In this document: positions 55,497 through 64,000 of the stretch, one piece after another | How positions within the stretch are numbered: the stretch's first letter is position 1 | How the letters are laid out: each line of letters starts with the position of its first letter | Assembly (NCBI RefSeq): GCF_000527135.1 | Contig: NZ_AZUP01000001.1 | Location: 1,054,001-1,118,000 of the forward strand | Direction of reading: 5' to 3' | Length of the DNA: 64,000 nt | Origin: Methyloversatilis discipulorum | GTDB taxonomy: Bacteria > Pseudomonadota > Gammaproteobacteria > Burkholderiales > Rhodocyclaceae | The notes under the pieces: generated by a model | Databases searched by the model: none | Told to the model about the DNA's origin: nothing | Seen by the model: only the letters and a program-made list of their open reading frames with translations | Translations under genes and position numbers: made by a program

Positions 55497-55814
55497 ATGC
55501 TGGTCAACAAGGCCGCCACCCGCAGCTGGGCCGCCACCGATTTCCCGGGCATCGAACGCAGCCTGTTCCGCAACACCGAGCACGGCGGTCGCGCCTCATT
55601 CGTCCGGCTGGCGGCCGGCAGCCGCTTTCCACGGCACACGCATCAGGGTGGCGAGGAGGTGGTGGTGATCGCCGGGCGGGTGAGCATCGGCGGTGTCGAG
55701 ATGGAGGCTGGCGACTACCTGTACACCGAGGCCGGCGAGGAACACGACGTCGTGGCGCTGAGCGACGCCGTCATCTTCGTGTCGTCGCAGAAACCGACGC
55801 CGCTGGTCGAGTGA
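55497..55814 (+). CDS. ChrR-like cupin domain protein
   Basis: 105 residues, single cupin: metal-binding set RFPRHTHQGGEEVVVIAGRVSIGG and the second motif AGDYLYTEAGEEHDVVAL. Resembles the cupin of anti-sigma factor ChrR but has no N-terminal zinc domain, so it is a stand-alone cupin. GGAG lies before the ATG. Function unknown. Confidence 0.85.
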   Translation: MLVNKAATRSWAATDFPGIERSLFRNTEHGGRASFVRLAAGSRFPRHTHQGGEEVVVIAGRVSIGGVEMEAGDYLYTEAGEEHDVVALSDAVIFVSSQKPTPLVE

Positions 55815-56178
55815 GGCGCGCGGCTTGCCGCTGGCGCACATCGATGTTACGGTCCGTCCCTTCGCACGCAAACATTGTCTCGCTCCCGTGAACGCTTCGC
55901 GCACCTTCGTCCAGCCGAACCCGACCGCAGCCCTGCTGCGCGCCGGCACTCGTCTGTCGTGCGCGGCGCTGGCGCACCGACTGCATGAGGTGAGCGCCTG
56001 CGAGACTGACCCGGCGACCGTCTGTAGCTAAGCTGTACCAGACCGTCGCCGCCTGACGGGCGCGCGTGCCCGACACCGGCCCCTTCCGGCCACTTTTCCC
56101 GAATTCCCGCCGCGCTGCGCAGCGATGCGCCACGCGGCTGCTCGTCCTTGCGGCGGGCTTTGCACGAGGACCGAACAC
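55815..56178. other. 364-bp intergenic stretch without a supported gene
   Basis: Short frames exist on both strands but none has a convincing start, ribosome site or conserved pattern. The last 20 bp hold the ribosome site (GAGGA) of rnk. No repeat or terminator of note was seen. Confidence 0.5.
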
Positions 56179-56604
56179 ATGACCAATAAGCTGAACACCA
56201 AGCCCAACATCACGCTGACCGAACTGGACGCCGACCGCCTCGACGCGCTGCTGTCCACGCTGCCCGCGCGCAACATGCCGGGGCGCGACGCACTGGCCGC
56301 CGAACTGCTGCGCGCCGACATCGTGCCGTCGCGCGAAGTGCCGCCCGACGTGGTGACCATGCATTCCACCGTGCGCTTCAGCATCGCACCGGCCAATGAG
56401 ACGCAGAGCCTGACGCTGGTGTTTCCGCGCGAAGTGGGCGATGGCGATGGCCGCGTATCGGTGCTGGCACCGGTGGGCAGTGCGCTGCTCGGACTGAGCG
56501 AAGGCGACGAGATCGACTGGCCGGGACCGAGCGGTGGCACGCTGCGCGTGCGCATAGACAAGGTGGTGTACCAGCCCGAACGGGCCGGCGATTTCGCGCG
56601 CTGA
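56179..56604 (+). CDS. rnk: nucleoside diphosphate kinase regulator (Rnk, GreA/GreB C-terminal-like)
   Basis: 141 residues. N-terminal helix pair (LTELDADRLDALLSTL...MPGRDALAAELLRADIVPSREVPPDVVTMHSTV) and a GreA/B C-terminal beta domain (LVFPREVGDGDGRVSVLAPVGSALLGLSEGDEIDWP). Rnk binds RNA polymerase and affects nucleotide pools. GAGGA precedes ATG 56179. Confidence 0.92.
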   Translation: MTNKLNTKPNITLTELDADRLDALLSTLPARNMPGRDALAAELLRADIVPSREVPPDVVTMHSTVRFSIAPANETQSLTLVFPREVGDGDGRVSVLAPVGSALLGLSEGDEIDWPGPSGGTLRVRIDKVVYQPERAGDFAR

Positions 56605-56640
56605 GCAGCGCCGGCGTCCGCTAGGCGGGCGCCAGACGCG

Positions 56641-57672
56641 TCAGGCCGCTGCGGCCGCCGGTGCCGCGACGGTGGCGAGAAAGCGGGCGCGCAGGACTTC
56701 CGCAGGCAGGTGGCGGCCGATCAGCACGACGCGACTCATGCGCGCCTCCCCTGCTTCCCACGGCCGGCCGTAGTCGAAGCCGGCGATGCGGTGCACGCCC
56801 TGGAAGATGAGACGCCGGTTTTCGCTCTCGATCGACAGGATGCCCTTGTAGCGCAGCAGATCGACCGAGTGTTCGTTGATCAGCGTGTCGACGAAGGCGG
56901 ACACGCGCTCCAGGTCGAGCGGCGCTTCGCATTCGAGCAGCAGCGAGCCGACCGCGTCATCCCACGACTTGCGCGCCATGCCGGCGATGCCTGAGATCGC
57001 GCGCGGCGACACCGGGTGCCAGCCGCGCACCGGCAGTCCGCGTTCGTCCAGCGAAAAACCCTTGATCGAAAAAAGGTCGCGCCAGCTTTCGTCGGCACTG
57101 CCGGCGACGATGAGCGGTGCGCGTGCATTGACGCGCTGCAGCCGCGTACAGAGTTCGTACAGCGCTTCCGGCGTCACCAGATCGGCGTGCGAAATGAGCA
57201 GCCGGTCGGCGAACGCCACCTGTGACGCAGCCACCCGCTCGCGGCGGAACTGGCCGTCGAAATGCACCGCGTCGACCACGGTAACGACGCCGTCCAGCCG
57301 GTAACGCTCGCGCAGCCGGGCGTCGTTGAAAAAGGTCTGCACCACAGGCGCCGGATCTGCCAGGCCGGTGGTTTCGACGATGAGGCGGTCGAAGGCCAGA
57401 TCGCCCGCGTCGCGCCGGGCCAGAAGGCCGGCCAGCGCGTCGCCCAGTTCGCCCTGCACGGTGCAGCAGATGCAGCCGTTCGACAGTTCGACCACCGACA
57501 CCGCGGCGCGGTCGAGCAGCGCGCCGTCGATGCCGGCGGCGCCGAACTCGTTCTCGACCACGGCGATGCGCTGGCCGTGGTTGGCGGCCAGCAGGCGATT
57601 CAGCAGCGTGGTCTTGCCGGCGCCGAGGAATCCGGTCAGCAGAGTGACCGGGATGGATTCATGAGGGGTCAT
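56641..57672 (-). CDS. CobW/COG0523-family GTPase (second copy)
   Basis: 343 residues. Walker [18 protein letters not shown], metal motif SNGCICCTV (CxCC), [17 protein letters not shown] base motif ISHADL in place of SKTDL, and a C-terminal CobW_C domain ending in ALA-rich tail. Closer in length and pattern to YjiA than the copy at 33166. YjiA-type members bind zinc/cobalt. Convergent with rnk. Confidence 0.93.
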   Translation of the reverse strand: MTPHESIPVTLLTGFLGAGKTTLLNRLLAANHGQRIAVVENEFGAAGIDGALLDRAAVSVVELSNGCICCTVQGELGDALAGLLARRDAGDLAFDRLIVETTGLADPAPVVQTFFNDARLRERYRLDGVVTVVDAVHFDGQFRRERVAASQVAFADRLLISHADLVTPEALYELCTRLQRVNARAPLIVAGSADESWRDLFSIKGFSLDERGLPVRGWHPVSPRAISGIAGMARKSWDDAVGSLLLECEAPLDLERVSAFVDTLINEHSVDLLRYKGILSIESENRRLIFQGVHRIAGFDYGRPWEAGEARMSRVVLIGRHLPAEVLRARFLATVAAPAAAAA

Positions 57673-57776
57673 CGAGACTCTCTCCAAAAAAGATGCCGGG
57701 GAAGGCTCGCGCCGACCCCGGCCAATAGGAGGAGGGTGGTACATCGGTGAAAGCCTTCGTCATCATCGACGCCGGC

Positions 57777-58047
57777 CTAGGGTCTGTTGCCATTGAATCG
57801 CGGGCCGCGCGCGATTCCCGATGCGTCCAGATCAAGGCGGGCCGACGCCGGCTGACTGGCCGTCAGGCCAGGAGGCCCAACGCGGAGCTGGGCGCATCGG
57901 GACTCGCGCCCTTCGGGTTTGCAGCGTGCGAGGCACGGACTGCGTTGCGCTCCTTGTCGAGACGGCCAGTCTCGACTTCGTCGCACGCCTTGCCCGTGCC
58001 TCGCGCGCTGCAAACGCGGTTCGTGATTCAATGGCAACAGACCCTAG
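57777..58047. mobile_element. 263-bp MITE with 19-bp perfect terminal inverted repeats and CTAG target duplication
   Basis: The ends GGTCTGTTGCCATTGAATC (57781-57799) and its exact reverse complement (58025-58043) are flanked by CTAG on both sides, the 4-bp duplication used by the IS427 group of IS5-family elements. Inside is a second imperfect inverted repeat (TTTGCAGCGTGCGAGGCACGG and its copy) and a small hairpin GTCGAGAC/GTCTCGAC. It encodes no transposase, so it depends on one elsewhere. The right CTAG forms the stop codon of ybdD. Confidence 0.85.
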
Positions 58048-58238
58048 CAACATTTACCGGAGGCGCCGCCGAAGCGCGCCTCCTGGCGTTCACGGAAAAA
58101 TTCTTCATACGTCATGGGCACCTGGTCCGGGTGCTTCATGCGCATGTGCTGGACATAGGTATCGTAGTCCGGCAGTCCGACCATGAGTCGGGCAGCTTGC
58201 CCGAGGTATTCACCCATGCGCGCGAGGTCCTTGAACAT
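58044..58238 (-). CDS. ybdD: YbdD/YjiX family protein (DUF466)
   Basis: 64 residues: MFKDLARMGEYLGQAARLMVGLPDYDTYVQHMRMKHPDQVPMTYEEFFRERQEARFGG with the usual C-terminal CC. In enteric bacteria YbdD/YjiX accompanies CstA/BtsT and is needed for pyruvate transport activity. It lies downstream of cstA on the same strand. The MITE has inserted exactly at its TAG stop codon, leaving the protein intact. ATG 58238 chosen; a GTG 11 codons upstream is less likely. Confidence 0.92.
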   Translation of the reverse strand: MFKDLARMGEYLGQAARLMVGLPDYDTYVQHMRMKHPDQVPMTYEEFFRERQEARFGGASGKCC

Positions 58239-58456
58239 GGCGGCGCCCTCAGTGCATGCCCTGCCCGCCACGCGCCCGCAGGATGAGCAGGCGCGCGGCA
58301 GACACGACGGTCAGCCCTTGTGAGGCAGACCATCGACCGGAGGACATGTTCATACGCATCACGGAAACGGAGCGCCGCGCCGCCCGCAGGGCCGCCCCAA
58401 GGGCAGGCGCAGCCCCCTCGGGGGGCAGCGAACGCAGTGAGCGTGGGGGTCTCATT

Positions 58457-60523
58457 TCAAGCTTTGACGGTCTCGCCATGCACGCCGTGGTGCGTTTCGC
58501 GCACCGTCGGGTGTTCGTGACGAAGGGCCTGCAGCACCTTGCGGATGCCGAAGAAGGTGATCGACAGCACGACCAGCACGAACATCGACGCCAGCGCCGC
58601 ATCGACGTAGTCGTTGAAGATGACCTGCTGCATCTGTTCGATGCTCTTGGCCGGCGCCAGCACTTCGCCGTTCTCGGCGGCGGCGCTGAACTTGGCGGCG
58701 TGCGCGAGGAAGCCGATCTTCGGGTTGTCGCTGAACACCTTCTGCCAGCCGGCGGTCAGCGTGCAGGCGAGCAGCCACACGGTGGGCAGCACGGTCACCC
58801 ACATGTAGCGCTGCTTCTTCATCTTCACCAGCACCACGGTGGCCAGCACCAGCGCCACGGCTGCCAGCATCTGGTTGGCGACGCCGAACAGCGGCCACAG
58901 CGTGTTGATGCCGCCCAGCGGATCGACCACGCCCTGGTAGAGGAAATAGCCCCAGGCGGCGACGCACAGGCCGGTGGCGACCAGGTTGGGAATCAGCGCC
59001 TCGGTGCGCTTGAAGGCCGGCACGAAGCTGCCCATCAGGTCCTGCAGCATGAAGCGTCCGGCCCGCGTGCCCGCATCGACCGCGGTCAGGATGAACAGCG
59101 CTTCGAACAGGATGGCGAAGTGGTACCAGAAGGCCATCATGCCCTGCCCGCCGATCACCTGATGCAGGATGTGCGCCATGCCGACCGCCAGCGTCGGTGC
59201 GCCGCCGGCACGCGAAATAATGGTCGATTCGCCGACGTCGGCTGCGGTCTGCGTCAGCACCTCCGGCGTCACGACGAAGCCCCACTGCGAAATCACGGTG
59301 GCCGCTTCCTGCGCCGTCTTGCCGATCAGCGCCGCCGGGCTGTTCATCGCGAAATAGACGCCCGGATCGATGACCGAGGCAGCGACCAGCGCCATGATGG
59401 CAACGAAGGACTCCATCAGCATGCCGCCGTAACCGATCAGCGGCGCGTCGGTTTCGCGGTCCAGCAGCTTGGGCGTGGTGCCCGACGAAATCAGCGCATG
59501 GAAGCCGGACACCGCACCGCAGGCGATGGTGATGAAGAGGAAGGGGAACAGATTGCCCGACCACACCGGGCCGCTGCCGTCGATGAACTGGGTGACGGCC
59601 GGCATCTGCAACTGCGGCGCAACGATGAAGATGCCCAGCGCCAGACCGACGATGGTGCCGATCTTCAGGAAGGTCGACAGGTAGTCGCGCGGCGCCAGCA
59701 GCAGCCACACCGGCAGCACCGATGCGATGAAGCCGTAGCCGATCAGCATCCAGGTCAGTTCGGTGCCGTCGAAGGTGAACATCGGGCCCCACACCGGATC
59801 GGCCGCGACCTGGCCGCCGACCACGATGGCTGCCATCAGCAGCAGGAAGCCCACCACCGAAATCTCGCCGATCTTGCCCGGGCGGATGTAGCGCATATAC
59901 ACGCCCATCAGGATGGCGATCGGGATGGTCGCTGCCACCGTGAAGGTGCCCCACGGCGAATGCGCCAGCGCCTTGACGACGATGAGCGCCAGCACGGCGA
60001 GGATGATGACCATGATCATGAAGGCGCCGAACAGCGCGATCACGCCCGGCACCTCGCCCAGTTCCGACTTGATCAGGTCGCCCAGCGAGCGGCCGTCGCG
60101 ACGGGTCGAGATGAACAGCACGATGAAATCCTGCACCGCGCCGGCGAACACGACGCCGGCGAGAATCCACAGCATGCCCGGCAGATAGCCCATCTGCGCC
60201 GCGAGCACCGGCCCGACCAGCGGTCCGGCGCCGGCGATGGCGGCGAAGTGGTGGCCGAACAGGATGTTGCGATGGGTCGGCACGTAGTCGAGGCCGTCGT
60301 TCTTGGCCCAGGCCGGGGTGATGCGCTTGCCGTCGACTTCGAGCACGCGGTAGGCGATGAAGCGAGCGTAGAAGCGGTAGGCGATGAAGTACACCGATAT
60401 CGCCGCCAGCACGATCCACAGCGCGCTGATCGTTTCACCGCGCGACAGTGCGACCACGCCCAGCGACGCGGCGCCGAGCAGCGAGAGCGCCGCCCAGCCC
60501 AGTTTCGGAAGAAGGTTGTTCAT
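58457..60523 (-). CDS. cstA: carbon starvation protein A (pyruvate/peptide transporter)
   Basis: 688 residues with about 16 membrane helices. CstA signatures: NDGLDYVPTHRNILFGHHFAAIAGAGPLVGPVLAAQMGYLPG, STRRDGRSLGDLIKSELG and CGAVSGFHALISSGTTPKLLDRE. The start at 60523 has GAGGAGA upstream. The 3' flank (58239-58456) is GC-rich with a GCCCCC/GGGGGC hairpin. Imports pyruvate and/or peptides during carbon limitation; the histidine kinase/regulator pair upstream may control it, which is inference. Confidence 0.95.
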   Translation of the reverse strand: MNNLLPKLGWAALSLLGAASLGVVALSRGETISALWIVLAAISVYFIAYRFYARFIAYRVLEVDGKRITPAWAKNDGLDYVPTHRNILFGHHFAAIAGAGPLVGPVLAAQMGYLPGMLWILAGVVFAGAVQDFIVLFISTRRDGRSLGDLIKSELGEVPGVIALFGAFMIMVIILAVLALIVVKALAHSPWGTFTVAATIPIAILMGVYMRYIRPGKIGEISVVGFLLLMAAIVVGGQVAADPVWGPMFTFDGTELTWMLIGYGFIASVLPVWLLLAPRDYLSTFLKIGTIVGLALGIFIVAPQLQMPAVTQFIDGSGPVWSGNLFPFLFITIACGAVSGFHALISSGTTPKLLDRETDAPLIGYGGMLMESFVAIMALVAASVIDPGVYFAMNSPAALIGKTAQEAATVISQWGFVVTPEVLTQTAADVGESTIISRAGGAPTLAVGMAHILHQVIGGQGMMAFWYHFAILFEALFILTAVDAGTRAGRFMLQDLMGSFVPAFKRTEALIPNLVATGLCVAAWGYFLYQGVVDPLGGINTLWPLFGVANQMLAAVALVLATVVLVKMKKQRYMWVTVLPTVWLLACTLTAGWQKVFSDNPKIGFLAHAAKFSAAAENGEVLAPAKSIEQMQQVIFNDYVDAALASMFVLVVLSITFFGIRKVLQALRHEHPTVRETHHGVHGETVKA

Positions 60524-60696
60524 GTGTCTCCTCTCGGGTGCGACCGGTGAACCCGGCCTGCCGACCGCCTCTTTGCGGCCTGCCCGGAGTATGGTTTTCA
60601 TACAAGACCTGCCGCATCGGGGGCACTACGCAGACGGCGTCCGTGAAAACACGTAGGGGAAAACCCGGGGCGGTCGTGTTGCTGGAGCGGAAAGTT

Positions 60697-61140
60697 CTGT
60701 GGGAGGGGTCTTCTGACCCCGACTGTGACCTGAATCGAAGCCTGAGGACCGCAGCGGCGGTGTTGCGGCCAAGGCCGCTCCCACAGGGATCTCGCCTAAG
60801 CCGGAGCCGGGGTTCTGTGGGCGGGGTCTTGACCTCGACAGCGGCCTGTATCGACGCATGCAGATTGCAGCGGCCGTGTCGCGGCCAAGGCCGCTTCCAC
60901 AGGGATCGCGCCCGAACCGTGGCCTGAGCCTGGGTTCTGTGGGAGGGGTCTTCTGACCCCGACAGCGGCCTGTATCAAAGCCTGCAGATCGCAGCGGCCG
61001 TGTCGCGGCCAAGGCCGCTCCCACAAGGATCTCGCCCGAACTGTGGCCTGAGCCTGGATTCTGTGGGAGGGGTCTTGACCCCGACAGCGGCCTGAGCCGA
61101 AGCCTGGGTTCTGTGGGAGGGGTCTTCTGACCCCGACAGC
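60697..61140. repeat. REP-like inverted-repeat array (cluster 3)
   Basis: The 731-bp gap 60524-61254 between cstA and the histidine kinase gene contains no gene. Four to five units of TTCTGTGGGAGGGGTCTTCTG, GACAGCGGCCTGTATC and GGCCAAGGCCGCTCCCAC alternate, with copies decaying toward the right end. The same family as at 36748 and 47258. It sits between divergent genes, so it separates rather than joins transcripts. Confidence 0.85.
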
Positions 61141-61254
61141 GGCGGTGACCAGGCAGACCGTCCTGCCCCCTCTGACACCAACGTGACCGGAGGACCGCTC
61201 ATTTCGTCCCCGGCGCAGGCCTTATCATTCCATTTCCGCCCTCCGCCCTGCCCC

Positions 61255-62604
61255 ATGCAACTTCGCCTCAAATTCGTGCTGCTGGCCATCGTGCCGCTGC
61301 TGCTCGCCATCGCGGCGGTGGCGGCGGTGGTGAAGCTGCAGTCGCAGGCGCTGACCGATGCCGAGCACGCCATCGTCGAACCGGCGCTGATGGATTCGCG
61401 CCGGCACGAACTGCAGAACTACGTGACGCTGGCGCTGGCCAGCATCGCCCACCTCGCCAGACGTGACGATCCCGCGGCACGCGACGAGGCGCTGCGCGTG
61501 CTGCGTCAGCTGGAATTCGGCAACGACGGTTACTTCTTCGTCTATGACCTGTCGGGCCAGGTGCTGATGCATCCGCGCCAGCCCGATCTGGTGGGGCAAA
61601 ACCTGTGGGAGCTGCGCGATCCGCAGGGCCGGCCGACCATACAGAACCTGGTGTCCCGCGCACGCGAGGGCGGCGGCTTCGTCGATTTCATCTGGCAGCG
61701 CCCCTCCACCGGCCGCATCGAGAACAAGCTGGGCTATGTCGCCACCGTGCCGCAGTGGGGATGGATGGTCGGCACCGGCCTCTACACCGACGACATCGTC
61801 GCCGCGCGCGAGCGGATCGACCGCCAGGCGCGCGTCGCCATCCGCAACACCATGGGCGTGATCGCCGGCATCGCGGTGGTGGCGACGCTGCTGGTCGCGC
61901 TGGCCGGGCTGGCGCTGAACGTGTCGGACCGTCGCGACGCCGAACTGAAGATGCGCGAACTGGCCCGCCAGGTCGTGCGCTCGCAAGAGAACGAGCGGGC
62001 GCGCGTGGCCGGCGAACTGCACGACGGCGTCAGCCAGAGCCTGGTGTCGGTCAAGTTCCTGCTCGAATCGGCGCAGGCGCGGCTCGACCAGCCGGCCGCC
62101 GACGCGCTCGACGCCGCCCGTCGCACGCTGGCCCGCGGCGTCGCCGGCGTCGAAGAGGTGCTGGGCGACGTGCGGCGCATTTCGCACGGCCTGCGTCCGA
62201 CCATGCTCGATACGCTGGGTCTGGTGCCGGCGATGAAGCAGGTGGTGGATGAGTTCGCGCAGCGCAGCGGCGTGGTGGTCGACATGCAGGCCGACGCCGA
62301 CATCGTCGCGCCGGGCGACGCCGGCACTGCGCTGTTCCGGCTGCTGCAGGAGGCGCTGAACAACGTCGAGCGCCACGCGCACGCCAGCCGGGTCGAACTG
62401 CGGCTCGGCCGCGAGCCGGGCGCCATCGTGCTCAGCGTGCGCGACGACGGTCGCGGTTTCGACGTCGATGCGGTCTCGGCATCGCCGCGGCGCGGTCTCG
62501 GCCTGAGCAGCATGCGCGAGCGCGTCGAGGCGCTGGGCGGCCGCTTCGACCTCTCTTCCAGCGGCTCCGGTACCCTGCTCTCCGCCCGACTGCCCGTCAC
62601 CTGA
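61255..62604 (+). CDS. Cache-domain sensor histidine kinase of the NarX/DegS type
   Basis: 449 residues. Helix 1 (FVLLAIVPLLLAIAAVAAVV), a single Cache domain (about residues 45-185; FGNDGYFFVYDLSGQVLMHPRQPDLVGQNLWELRDPQGRPTIQNL), helix 2 (GVIAGIAVVATLLVALAGLAL), a HisKA_3 dimerisation domain with H256 in ENERARVAGELHDGVSQSL and a HATPase domain (ALNNVERHAHAS, DDGRGFD, GLGLSSMRERVEALGG). ATG 61255 chosen. Cache domains of this kind often sense small organic acids. 13 bp before its regulator. Confidence 0.93.
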   Translation: MQLRLKFVLLAIVPLLLAIAAVAAVVKLQSQALTDAEHAIVEPALMDSRRHELQNYVTLALASIAHLARRDDPAARDEALRVLRQLEFGNDGYFFVYDLSGQVLMHPRQPDLVGQNLWELRDPQGRPTIQNLVSRAREGGGFVDFIWQRPSTGRIENKLGYVATVPQWGWMVGTGLYTDDIVAARERIDRQARVAIRNTMGVIAGIAVVATLLVALAGLALNVSDRRDAELKMRELARQVVRSQENERARVAGELHDGVSQSLVSVKFLLESAQARLDQPAADALDAARRTLARGVAGVEEVLGDVRRISHGLRPTMLDTLGLVPAMKQVVDEFAQRSGVVVDMQADADIVAPGDAGTALFRLLQEALNNVERHAHASRVELRLGREPGAIVLSVRDDGRGFDVDAVSASPRRGLGLSSMRERVEALGGRFDLSSSGSGTLLSARLPVT

Positions 62605-62617
62605 CCCGCTGCGCACC

Positions 62618-63244
62618 ATGACCGCACCGTTCCGCCTGCTGCTCGTCGATGATCACCCGCTGGTGCGCGACGGCCTGCGCGCGCGGCTGGAAACGGTGGA
62701 CCGCTTCGCCGTCGTCGCCGAAGCCGGCAATGCGGCCGAAGCGCTCGATGCAGTGCGCCAGCACGCACCGGACTGCGTGCTGATGGACATTTCGATGCGC
62801 GACATCCACGGCATCGAACTGACGCGCCGGCTGCATCAGAGTGCGCCCGACCTGAAGGTGATCATGCTCACCATGCACGACGAGCCGCAGTACGTGATCG
62901 AAGCCTTCCGCGCCGGCGCGCGCGGCTATGTGCTGAAGGACAGCCCGTCGGCCGAAATCATCGCGGCGATTGATGCGGTCTGTGCCGGCCAGCGCTGGTT
63001 CAGCGCGCGTGTGGCCGACGCGCTGGTCAGCGCCAGCCTGCCCGAGCCCGAACTGACGCCGCGCGAGCGCGACGTGCTCGACCTGATCGCCGACGGCCTC
63101 GGCAACAAGGAAATCGCCACCCGGCTCGACCTGTCCGTCCGCACGGTCGAAAGCCACCGCATCAACATCAAGCGCAAATTCGAACTGGACAGCAGCGCCG
63201 CGCTGATGAAGTTCGCAATGGAGCGCCGCCGCGACCGCGGCTGA
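62618..63244 (+). CDS. NarL/FixJ-family response regulator
   Basis: 208 residues. Receiver domain with the acidic pair D11-D12 (LVDDHPLVRDGL), phosphoacceptor D57 (VLMDISMRD) and the lysine in VLKDSPSAEI. LuxR-type HTH at the C-terminus (LTPRERDVLDLIADGLGNKEIATRLDLSVRTVESHRINIKRKF). Cognate partner of the upstream histidine kinase by position. The target is unknown; cstA on the other side of the REP array is a candidate. Confidence 0.95.
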   Translation: MTAPFRLLLVDDHPLVRDGLRARLETVDRFAVVAEAGNAAEALDAVRQHAPDCVLMDISMRDIHGIELTRRLHQSAPDLKVIMLTMHDEPQYVIEAFRAGARGYVLKDSPSAEIIAAIDAVCAGQRWFSARVADALVSASLPEPELTPRERDVLDLIADGLGNKEIATRLDLSVRTVESHRINIKRKFELDSSAALMKFAMERRRDRG

Positions 63245-63263
63245 CCACCCTGCCCCCTGATCC

Positions 63264-64000
63264 ATGTTGCGTCGTTTCGCCCACCGCATCACCCGCAGCC
63301 CCCTGCTCGCACGCCAGCTGCGCAACCATCACGCACTGAGCGGCGCCGGCTGCTCGCTTGGCGTGGCACTGGTCGCATTGCTCGCCTGGACCGTCGCCGA
63401 CACCCGTGTCGCGATCGCGATGGCTGCCGGCGCGCTGGTAGTCAGCCTGACCGACATTCCGGCGCCACGTCGCAACAAGCTGCCGCTGCTGCTGGCCAAC
63501 CTGATCCAGATGCCGGTGGTCGCCCTGCTGGTGCTGGCCACCCACGACACGCTGCCACTGTTCGCGGCGGCGATCCTGCTGATCGCCTTTGCCTCGGGCA
63601 TGGCCACCGCGTGGGGCAAGCCCGGCCTGCCGCTGGGCTACGGCATGATGATGACGATGGCGTTCACGATGGCCCAGCCCGATCTGCCGCCGCGCGAGCA
63701 GGCGGCGCATCTGGCGCTGCAGTTCGCCGGCGGCCTCTGCTATCTGCTCTACGCGCTGCTGATGGCGCGCCTGACCGACACCGCGATGCGCCGCCGCGCG
63801 GTCGTCGACGCGCTGTATGCCTTCGCCGATTATGTGCGCGGCAAGGCGGCGCTGTTCAACGCGGCCAACGACCTCGACGCGGTCTATGCGGAGCTGGTGC
63901 GCCGGCAGGCCGCGTTCGCCGAGCGGCTGCAAACGGCGCGCGATTTCGTGTTCGTCGACCGCTGCACACCGGAACAGCAGGCGCTGACCAACGGCCTGCT
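63264..64000 (+). CDS. FUSC/YccS-family inner-membrane protein, 3' truncated by window end
   Basis: The frame is open from ATG 63264 to the end of the window (245 codons). Several hydrophobic helices occupy the N-terminal 160 residues (SGAGCSLGVALVALLAWTVA, LPLLLANLIQMPVVALLVL, LPLFAAAILLIAFASGMATAW), followed by a soluble helical part (AVVDALYAFADYVRGKAALFN). This matches the start of YccS/FUSC proteins (aromatic acid exporter-like family). The ATG is 19 bp after the regulator gene. Exact substrate unknown. Confidence 0.75.
   Translation, partial: MLRRFAHRITRSPLLARQLRNHHALSGAGCSLGVALVALLAWTVADTRVAIAMAAGALVVSLTDIPAPRRNKLPLLLANLIQMPVVALLVLATHDTLPLFAAAILLIAFASGMATAWGKPGLPLGYGMMMTMAFTMAQPDLPPREQAAHLALQFAGGLCYLLYALLMARLTDTAMRRRAVVDALYAFADYVRGKAALFNAANDLDAVYAELVRRQAAFAERLQTARDFVFVDRCTPEQQALTNGL

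Noticed and set aside
55825..56031. 68-codon frame between the cupin gene and rnk
   Set aside because: No ribosome site, no conserved pattern; composition like a random frame.
57777..58037. Open frame inside the MITE
   Set aside because: It lies between the terminal inverted repeats, has no transposase features and depends on the inverted repeat composition.
58256..60550. 764-codon open frame on the plus strand
   Set aside because: It is antisense to cstA and reads as low-complexity His/Gln/Arg-rich sequence with no family pattern.

Overview
The window is GC-rich, densely packed bacterial chromosome with short or overlapping gene junctions. The gene set points to a free-living betaproteobacterium: an XrtB/PEP-CTERM-type exopolysaccharide protein EpsL, class II B12-dependent ribonucleotide reductase, a nirB-nirD-narK-kinase/phosphatase-nasA nitrate cluster, CstA/YbdD and many c-di-GMP and chemotaxis genes. 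A Rhodocyclales member such as Methyloversatilis is my best guess from general gene content, not a proven assignment. No rRNA, tRNA or CRISPR was seen.

Layout. 1-12.9 kb is core metabolism: a PabB-PabC fusion (cut by the window start), a secreted metallopeptidase lipoprotein and apt; epsL facing an exopolysaccharide-initiation glycosyltransferase, vanZ, a lytic transglycosylase and a flavoprotein; fbp, a D-amino-acid dehydrogenase, two tandem beta-hydroxyacid dehydrogenases and ybiB. 12.9-25.2 kb holds a chemoreceptor and then an assimilatory nitrate/nitrite island. nirB and nasA each have a textbook sigma-54 (-24/-12) element with an upstream NtrC-like dyad. The nirB transcript would begin with a leader of about 520 nt carrying an ANTAR-like hexaloop hairpin followed by a terminator-like structure. 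The simplest reading is dual control: nitrogen limitation through NtrC/sigma-54 and nitrate through NasT-type antitermination. The island also carries a PP2C-Ser/Thr kinase fusion and a second ybiB paralogue.

25.2-36.7 kb has a dienelactone hydrolase, yaaA, hupB, yciB-yciI-bolA-ppiC, a pirin/flavodoxin pair divergent from a LysR regulator with a palindrome between them, a CobW GTPase, selO and an M14-type deacylase. 36.7-37.5 kb is an array of REP-like inverted repeats, followed by nrdJ.

40.6-44.7 kb is different in character: small orphan genes, lower GC in parts, and integron attC-type sites (one well formed, one degenerate, two partial) placed just before start codons. I read this as a small cassette cluster without an integrase in view. 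It carries a membrane peptide, a secreted PDZ protein, two unknown proteins and a SUFU-domain protein.

44.7-64 kb returns to chromosomal genes: a LuxR-type regulator, a second REP array, DUF3014, two convergent diguanylate cyclases, a stress set (CsbD, ferritin-like, DUF1328), an ExbB/DUF2149/Sel1 module, a cupin, rnk, a second CobW, a 263-bp MITE inserted at the stop codon of ybdD, cstA, a third REP array, a Cache histidine kinase with its NarL-type regulator, and the start of a FUSC-family membrane protein.
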